64,000 nucleotides of DNA, taken from the NCBI GenBank assembly GCA_942486035.1, contig CALNXK010000015.1, forward strand, positions 4,218,501-4,282,500, given 5' to 3'. Under the pieces are notes generated by a model. It saw only the letters and a list, made by a program, of their open reading frames with translations. It made no database searches and was not told the origin of the DNA. Source of the DNA: Porites lobata. Taxonomy: Eukaryota > Cnidaria > Anthozoa > Scleractinia > Poritidae. Position 1 is the first letter of the stretch; each line of letters opens with the position of its first letter. Below, piece by piece: positions 52,101-61,100 of the stretch. The position numbers and the translations under genes were made by a program.

Positions 52101-55100
52101 GTGCCAGTTTTAACCATTGGAGTCTTTCGGGACTGTTCTTTTTCTGCTTGTTCTCTATTCTGAGAAATTCTCAACCAAGTCTGACGTTTGCCGTTTGCGG
52201 TAAACGTGAATGTTAATCTGTCTATTATTGTTGATATCAAAACGGTCATAAGCCTAAACCCGTAAAATTTCCTTTTAGTGACAAGTCTTCAGCTTTTTCA
52301 GCTTTTTTTGTTTGATTTTGCAGGGTGCGTCGGAACTATCAGGGAAAAATGTTGTGTTTTTCCATTCCTGTATAAAGGGATGGAAATCTATTCATGCATC
52401 AGAGAGGACCACAACCAAGCATGGTGCGCCACAACTGATAACTTCGACAAAGACCAGCTATGGGATAACTGCCAAGGTATATTGGATCACTTTATGTTTC
52501 TGGGAAACTGACCAACTACCCTCCTCCACTAAGCCAACAGTTTGCCCTAAGTGAGAAGTAAGTGATAATGTTGGCTTAGGGGAGGGGTAGGTTGGGCAGT
52601 TTCCCAGAAACCTAAATAGTTCCGGTATATTGACCAACACCGTTTTGTAAGACTATAATAAGTGAGTTACTCTTGACCAGCTTCATGTTGAGAAATGAGG
52701 GTACGGCCATCATTGCCCTGCAAGCGTCTCGACCTTTGCGTTGCTGGGATGAGGAAGAAGATAGAGGGGTTCTGTTTCCATAAAGAGGCAGTAATTAAAA
52801 AAACTGTAGTATCGTCTTGTTTCATTGACTGTAGAGACGGAGGATGAATTGGTGCCACTCACCAAGATTTTGTCCGTGAAATTTTTCGCAACAAATTTTG
52901 CTGCCTGTCCGTTTCCTTTCAGCTGTTCCGATTCCCTTCCACATTGTACCGAGTTTAGTGGGATACCGTGACTATCTGAGTAAAATAATTTATATAACTT
53001 CGGCAGTAGCAACCTCGTTCCCAGGGTCTTCTAGTTTTCAAGTATGGCGGCGGAGGGAAAGAAGACCCTCTTCCTTGCCGCCGCCATATTGCCGGAAGAC
53101 GAGAAAACCCTGGGAAGGAGTTTTGCTATCAATCTATTTTTTAAGCAATCAAATGAAATTTTTCATCATTTCCTTGCATTTTTAAAATATAACCTTATAC
53201 TTATCCCTTTCTTCTGCTGCAATCAGTCAAGTCATCAAAACGAGAGCTAACATCATTCTACGTTCGTAATTTCAGTCGGCTTTAGCAATCCTTGTTACAC
53301 AAAGCCCTGCTTCAATGGAGGTACCTGCATAGAGGACCTGATTACCTGGAGATATCAATGTATATGCACTGAAAAGTTTATCGGTAATAACTGTGAAGAA
53401 GGTGAGTGAAATTCCTTATTTTTTTTTTCTCATCTGGCAAACAAATCATGTCCAAGTTCATATTTTTATTTACCCAAGATGGGAATATTGAGTCAAAGCT
53501 GGTGGCCGTCCTAGCTGCCACCATATATATTATCATACATACAACAATTTTCTTGTCTCTTAAAGCCTAGCTAATTTCTTTCCAGATTTTGACGAATGTT
53601 ATAACAGTCTCTGTCAAAACGGAGGGACATGCATTAACACTGACGGTGATTATAGATGCGAATGTAACTATGGATACACCGGAAAGGACTGTCATTTAGG
53701 TAAGGAAAAAAGCTGTACGGTGTATGTATATACTTAAGGACTTCTGAGACATCTGAACCGCGTAAACGTCTGGCTGTTAATAGCAAAGTCAAGTGGTCGG
53801 GTCTTTGTTCAGACGTGTAAGATTTCTGAGTCATGACGTCCTCTTGTATAATAAGTACAGCCAACGTCATAATTTCCTATTAGTGGTTCTGGTCACTGTT
53901 GGCTATTCCACCATAAATTATGTGAAGGACAATTCTAACCGAAAAAGACAGTCGTAGAATAGCAGAATCAGTTACGAATATTTTGACTTGATTGCTTGAG
54001 CGCAGCTTTAGAGTGATGATAAAATTGTTTTCCATAACTCATAATCCTTCAAGTCATTATTCTAAAGTTTTGATTGGTCTACTGATCGTCTATTGCGTCA
54101 CTGCAGATAGCCGGCAACATACCGACCATGACCTGCTGGCGCAGAATAGAAAGGAAAAAACTGGAAATTTTCTGCACACGGTTCTTTGCAGATGCACAGT
54201 TTGGTGCCTTTCTCTGAGGGGCAGTTGTTCTCCGTGACAAAATATTACAAGAATGTCAACCGCATAATAGATAAGATAACAATAATTTATCCTCTTTCAT
54301 TGACAAATCTTGATTTTTTGCAACCGTTGACTAATGCTTTTTTTTTCATCTTTAGATGTCCATTTCAGCGAGCTTGAAATTGGTTTCGCCATTGATGGTT
54401 CTGCAAGCATCCAGTTTTACGGCAAAACTAACTTCCAGAAGCTTAAAGACTTTGTAACAAAACTAACACGCTCATTCAATGTCTCTAACAACGAAACCCG
54501 CGTTGGGCTGATCGTTTATTCCACAAACTCAACCCTAGCCTTCAATCTTGACCGGTACTCAAGCTTAAATAGAACAATAGAGGCAACCAACAATGCAACA
54601 TATCCAGGTGGTGGTACATTCACTGGTAAAGCCCTCAACCTTGCTGCCACAGGGCTGTTCAACGATAGTGTCATAAGAGCCAGTGTTAGCCAGGTGTTAG
54701 TGTTAGTCACAGATGGAGTATCTACAGATGATGTCATTGAGCCGGCTGATTCACTTTCTTCGGTATTTGTCTACGTCGTAGGGGTCGGCAAAAATTATGA
54801 GCTGTCTCAGTTGCAGAGGATAGCGAGGGATAAACAGGAAAGAGTTTTCCCAACTGAATTCGACAAACTCCAAAACGTAGCCGATGATGTTAGAGGACAA
54901 ATTTGTTTGGGTAACTATAAAATTTTGTATTTGCTTTAACAACTAAAAACATAAACTAAGCTATGTAGTGATAGCAATTTGATTTCATAAACTTAAGAAA
55001 AAAGCATTCAAAGAAGGCTAAGGCCGGTTGCTACTCCTTGATCGGTCTTTCCGAATTATCCCTCAAATTAACCTTTTTTATTCTCCATTAGGAGTTCATA

Positions 55101-58100
55101 AAAGTTATCATCATCATCATCATCATCATCATTATCATCGTTATCGTCATCATCTTCAACATCATCCTCATCATCATCGTCGTCATCATCATCCTTGTAT
55201 TCATCATAATGTTTCCTTTTTGTCTTTGCTTAAAAGATATTGACAAGTGCTGTGACAATCCCTGTCGCTTTGGTGGCATCTGCACGAATGGAGGCTTAAA
55301 CTGTACTTGCTCAGAAGGTTTTCAGGGGCCAACATGTTCTAAAGGTTAGTAACTCTCGTCAAAGGAAAAGGACGGGAAACCTAACTAGTAATCGTAATCG
55401 GATATCAAACTTTTCCCCACTGCCCACCAGTCGTGCCCTAGCCAGAGAAAACAGCCGACATTTGGTGACACTAAAATTGGTTACCCCGCTAAATGACGTC
55501 TAAGAAACGTGCACGGAAATTCCATACTGATGACGCGTCACTACCCATATCTTGGAAGTGCTTCTGATTGTTTGAATCAAATTTCCCACGCGGCACGACC
55601 AATCAGAAGCACTAGCCAGATCTGGGTAGTGACTCGTCATCGGTATGGAATTTCTGCGCTAGTTTCTCAGACGTCGTTTTGCGGGGAAACCAGTGGTAGC
55701 GTCGCCAAATGTCGGCTGTTTTCTAAGGCTAGATGTGCCTGTAATTATTTACGATTTTTAACCCTCCAGAAATGTAGCAGTCTCAAACCAATAATTGTTA
55801 TGATTCTTTAGCCGTTTGTGATTCCAGTCAACGGAAACATGGATCTAATATAAAAACAGGAACATTCAATAATAGTTTCTTTCTCTTTTAAAAGATGTAA
55901 AGGAATGTCAAAACCCCAACGCAAGCTGCACGTCTGGAAAAGCATGCACCGAAACATTTGGCGGATATGAGTGTACATGTGCTAACACTTCCCTGTACGG
56001 TGCAAATTGTACCAAAGGTAACTCTCCTTTTCAGATTTTATATATCAATAAAGTCGAGTGGTCTTAAACGGCCAAGCTCCGGAAGGGACAAGAAGTGACT
56101 TACTGATCATTGGCCACTTAGAACAGGTTTTGTTTACGGTGATTTTAGGACAGTTTTACACGCCAGAACTTTGGTGACTGTCTGCCAAATAGTGTCTCTC
56201 CTTCAAAAGAGAATGATTAAGAGACATGAAGCTAGCACTACAAAGGGTTTGTGTAGTTATGTAAAGTTTAAAGCATTTTACAAACAGCTAGTTAGATGTA
56301 TACTGTCCCTCTCAGAATGAGCTATGCAAGATTTATGGTTTTATGTGCAATAAAAAAATGTTTGCTTCAAATATTTTATACAGATTGTGGCAAAAACTTC
56401 ACAGTACTATTTCTTGTGGATACGGCGAGGGATGTTGGAAGCGACAACCTAAAACGCCAAATTGAGTTCATCATCTCTGTAGCTTCTACAATCAATTTCA
56501 ACCACATCGCCGTTATCTCTTACGCAACAAAGGCGGAGGTAATCATCACACCAGGTCAGGCCTCCAACTTCTCGGAATTTGCCCAAACGCTACGAGAAGC
56601 TAATTACTCATTGGATCATCTTAAAAACTTGGGAAAGGCATTCGAGAAGGCACAAGAAATATCGCATTTGTTTACTGCATCAAAGCCAGGGATTACAGTG
56701 GCCATGATATCAGGAAAGTCACATGACGACCCTGCTCCACCTGCAACAGATTTAAAGAAAAGAGGGGTGACCATCGTTGCCATTGTCTTTACGGGTGCTG
56801 GTTATAGTATGGTACAAGTGTCACTGTTTGTCTCGAAACCAGACACTGATCATATAGTTACTACAGAGTTTTCTTCATTGAAGTATTCTGTCAACATAGC
56901 TAGAGACGCGATTTGTAAAGGTGAGGTACACCAAACTCCGAAAAGAATTGTGACACGCATGAGTTCAAAAGCTGAGTCTTTGCATTCATGATGCCCCAGT
57001 ACCCCTACGAACTCAGTATTCTGTTAGCTGGTTTAGGCTGACGTCAGTAGAAATATTAAATACGCTTTCTGGCTGCCTTCCTTTATGTCTAATTACTCAA
57101 ACTGTCAATTTAACATACTGTTGCTTTGTTAACATCTTTATTTTTCGATTTCTTCAGCTTCAAATCCTTGTTCTTATGCCGATTGTCCTGCACTTCATAC
57201 GTGCCAAAATATCTACGGAGAAAATGGAGGATTTAGATGTATTCCACGTAAGTAAATGACATCTAAGAAAGCAAACAACAAAAAAAAACAGCATCTAAAA
57301 GAAAACAACATATAAAATGGTGAAAATGAGTTAAGTTCTTGAAGGAAAAAGTTTATTAGGCTGTTTGCATTGCCTTCAGTGTGGAAACTATTTGACAGCT
57401 AATGTATTATGCCGATTATCCAGCACATCAAAACCACTTCAGCTAGTTCAGTTACTCTTAGCATTAAGTTGGTCTTACTATACAAATGAGGCAATAGCTA
57501 GTGCGGCATTACTCCCAGTTTAGACCCTGTGGGATGAGCGGATGCTGTTAGAAGATAGTTCCATAAATATATTGTAGATGAAATAGATTGTAAATGACCC
57601 ATTATGCGGGAAGATTCTGTTGCGGAAGCATTAATTTTCACAACGTCTCATTGCGGATTACCGCCCCGCCACTTATCTAAAACTGAGACCTGTTTAGAGG
57701 CCAATGTAAAGACATTTTGTTATTACTTTTTGCAGCCGTAGATGCGTGTAATCCTACCAATCCTTGCAATAATGGCGGGACCTGTGTGGTAACGGATAAT
57801 AGCTTTAATTGTACCTGTCCCCCTGGCATTGGAGGACAAAACTGCACCGAAGGTAAGTGCCGTCAGGCAAAACAGAGGAATGCAGGTTTTAGTCTTGAAG
57901 TCGATTTTTTGTTATTTTCTAATAATGGTATTGTCTGTTCCCTTCAGATTTCGTAAATGAATGTGACTCAGCACCATGCCGGAACGGCGGACAGTGCATA
58001 GATCTTTTAGGAAGATTTAAATGCGATTGTCCTGAAACGTTTTCTGGGAAGTTCTGTGAAGTGTGTAAGTCTAAATTTCTTGGCGATGGTAAATTTTGTT

Positions 58101-61100
58101 TATCCGCCTTAAATAAGGATAGCTACTATGATTGAACCTAACTTTGATTCTGATTATGTGTTCCCAATTCTCGTCTAAATATATTCTGTATTAACGGATA
58201 TTAGGCTTCAAGTACCATTTATTTTAGCCGTGGAGCTTTGTTTAATAACGGGGCATTAGGCCCATTTAATACGTCAAAATGTTCATGAGGCGAATGCATT
58301 TCATTGAATTAAAGTGCACAAAATTAAGGTTCGCCATTTGAATCCATTAGAAACGAATGGAGAAAACAAACCAACCGAAAGCTTGTAATTTGGTTACGTT
58401 GATTCGTTATAAAAAGTCTTCATCTGGTAGTTCTAATAATTTTCATACGTTCATTTCTTTATGCATCTCCTTCCTTTCAAAGGATTAAATTTATAACGAA
58501 AAAACTCGATGACCAGCTTCCAATTGGCTTGTTAGCCCAGTTGGCAGAGTGCTGCAGCGGTATCGTAGAGAGTCTAGATCACGCTTGAATTTCTTTCATG
58601 CAGGCTTATGATTAATCTTTCCGCAACTGCAAAAGTTTCGTGTACAACTAAAATGACCTTCCTTAAGTTTAGTAACCACTTTTGTTTTCTCTAGCTTGTT
58701 CAACCAAGAAATTCAACGTGGTGTTTCTAGTTGACGGATCAGGAAGCATAGAATTCCAGGGACGTGGAAATTTCCAGCGCTCAAAGGATTTCATCAAAGC
58801 TCTAATCAACAATTTTGAAGTTGGTAGAGACCTGATAAACGTTGCAACAGTACTCTTTTGGGACCGCTTTGCAATTATTCACCGGTTAAATACATTTTAT
58901 ACTAAAGAAGAAGTATTGAACGCCATACAAGATATGCCTTATCCGGGTGGAGGGACCAGGACCGGCCAGGGCCTTGATGTGATCCGAAATAGCATTCTTA
59001 CAAATCTTGGCGTTAGAAGTCAGTTAACGAACATTGTAGTAGTTGTAACTGATGGATTGTCACAAGACAGTGTTTCTACACCTGCTAAAAAGCTCCGTGA
59101 CATGGGAGTGATCATTATAAGCATTGGAGTCGGTTGCTGCTTCTACAGACCAGAGTTAAATGAAATGGCCACTGATCCAGACAATACGCATGTCTTTGAT
59201 GTCGCCTTTAGAGGTCTGGAAACCATTGTTGAGCCACTTTTTGAACAGATTTGTTTTGGTAAGTTATGTCTTTCAAGTCGTCGTTCGCGGCAACTATACC
59301 TTTTCAAATAGTTGATAAATCCAAAGCAATTATTTATTTAAAGAACTTTTTTGCGCCCATTAAGGACGGCGAACCTATCCACACAATATGACGTCACAGC
59401 CGCCAATTCCTCGAGTAAGACAAAACTTGGCCTAGACTTCGATATTTCTGAAATGCAGGCCTGGAGGACCAAAATAAACCCGGTGTGAGTGGGCACAAAT
59501 AAAAACTTCGATTTTGTAAAATTGAAGTTCTGTTTTGAAGCTTGTTGTTTGTTTTTCAACAGCGACTGACTTCTGCTCTGCCAGACCCTGTGAAAATGGT
59601 GGGAACTGCACGAACGAAGCGGACGATTTTCGATGCAACTGTACAGAGCAATGGACTGGAAAAAATTGTTCAGTTGGTAGGTACTATTTACTATTTGCTG
59701 TTACTATTTTTTTTTATAAACCCTTCTCAAATTAAACATCAATAAACGCTACCATAAATACGACAAGTATCCACTAACTTCCTATAGGTTTCCTTTTAGG
59801 CATTTTGAAAAACTTGATTAATTAAAGCATTGTTAGTCTTATCCTTTTACAACAGTCAGTCAGCTTGATATTTATGCTGTTTGAATACGGCCTTACTTAT
59901 ATTATTACCCAGAATTCCGTTTATCAAGCTTCTCTCTCTCATCACTTTTGCAGATGTCGATGAATGTTCACTTAATATTACTCAGTGCGCAGATAACCAA
60001 GTATGCCACAATTTTCCGGGCGGCTCAGCGTGTCTTTGCACTAATCAAAGATACGGAAGCAGCTGCAGCATACGTAAGTGCAATCTACTTCTGTATACCT
60101 TTTCATTGAAAGAAATGTTTCAATTACTTATCCCCGGGAGCTATTCATCTTTACCTTTAGGTACCTTCGTGTAAATAGCTTGCTCGGTTTTTACCTTGCT
60201 TTCCAACTTGATAACTTAACGATACTGCAACAAGCTCAAGGGAATCAGTTGGCCTTTTCCTAGTCTCTGTACGCCGTCTTCCCAGGCCTTCTTGGTCAAT
60301 GCATTTCTGTGATGTTTCCGAGATGAACGGGCGGCGACGTGCCCTGAAACGCAAAGGCCGCGTGGACAAATTAGGCCTAGGAACAAGGCGAAGTCGGCTT
60401 GAGGTTGCAAAAACAACAGAACGTTTAACAGACACGGTTGCCTATCGCTAGTAATTAAGCTTTCTTTGTCTTTACACTTTTATGAGATATTTTGCCAACA
60501 TGTGAGCATATCCCTGAGAAATGTTTCTTCTGTTTCACTGCTTAGAATGTAACCATACAAAGATGGATGTTGGCTTCCTGATAGACAGCTCTGGCAGTAT
60601 TAATAACGCCGATAAATACAACTTCCAAAGAATCAAAGACTACATTAAAGGATTCATTAAGTCCGTTGTAATTGGCGAAAATGACACAAGAATTGGCATC
60701 GCCACCTATTCCAGTCAAGGAAACTTCAAAATCAGATTTAACTTCACTGCCTTTTCTTCCGCGGAGTCCCTCGTTGAAGCGACTCAAAACATACCCTATG
60801 ATTCCGGAAACACGCACACGGGAGAGGCACTGAATCGAATAAGGTTGGACCTCTTCTCGACTATCAGGGAGAGGCTGCCAGCAGTTCTCATTGTTCTGAC
60901 TGACGGTCGATCTCAGGACAATGTGACATTGCCATCTAAACTCATCCGGGACAATGGAGTCCACGTCATTTCCGTTGGAGTAGGTTCCGCTGACTATGAT
61001 GAGTTAGCTGTTATAGCGTCTGTCCCGAACAAGGGCAACATCTTCAATGTGTCATTCACTTCCCTTAACAATCTTGTAGGGTCTTTGGTTGAAAGTGTTT

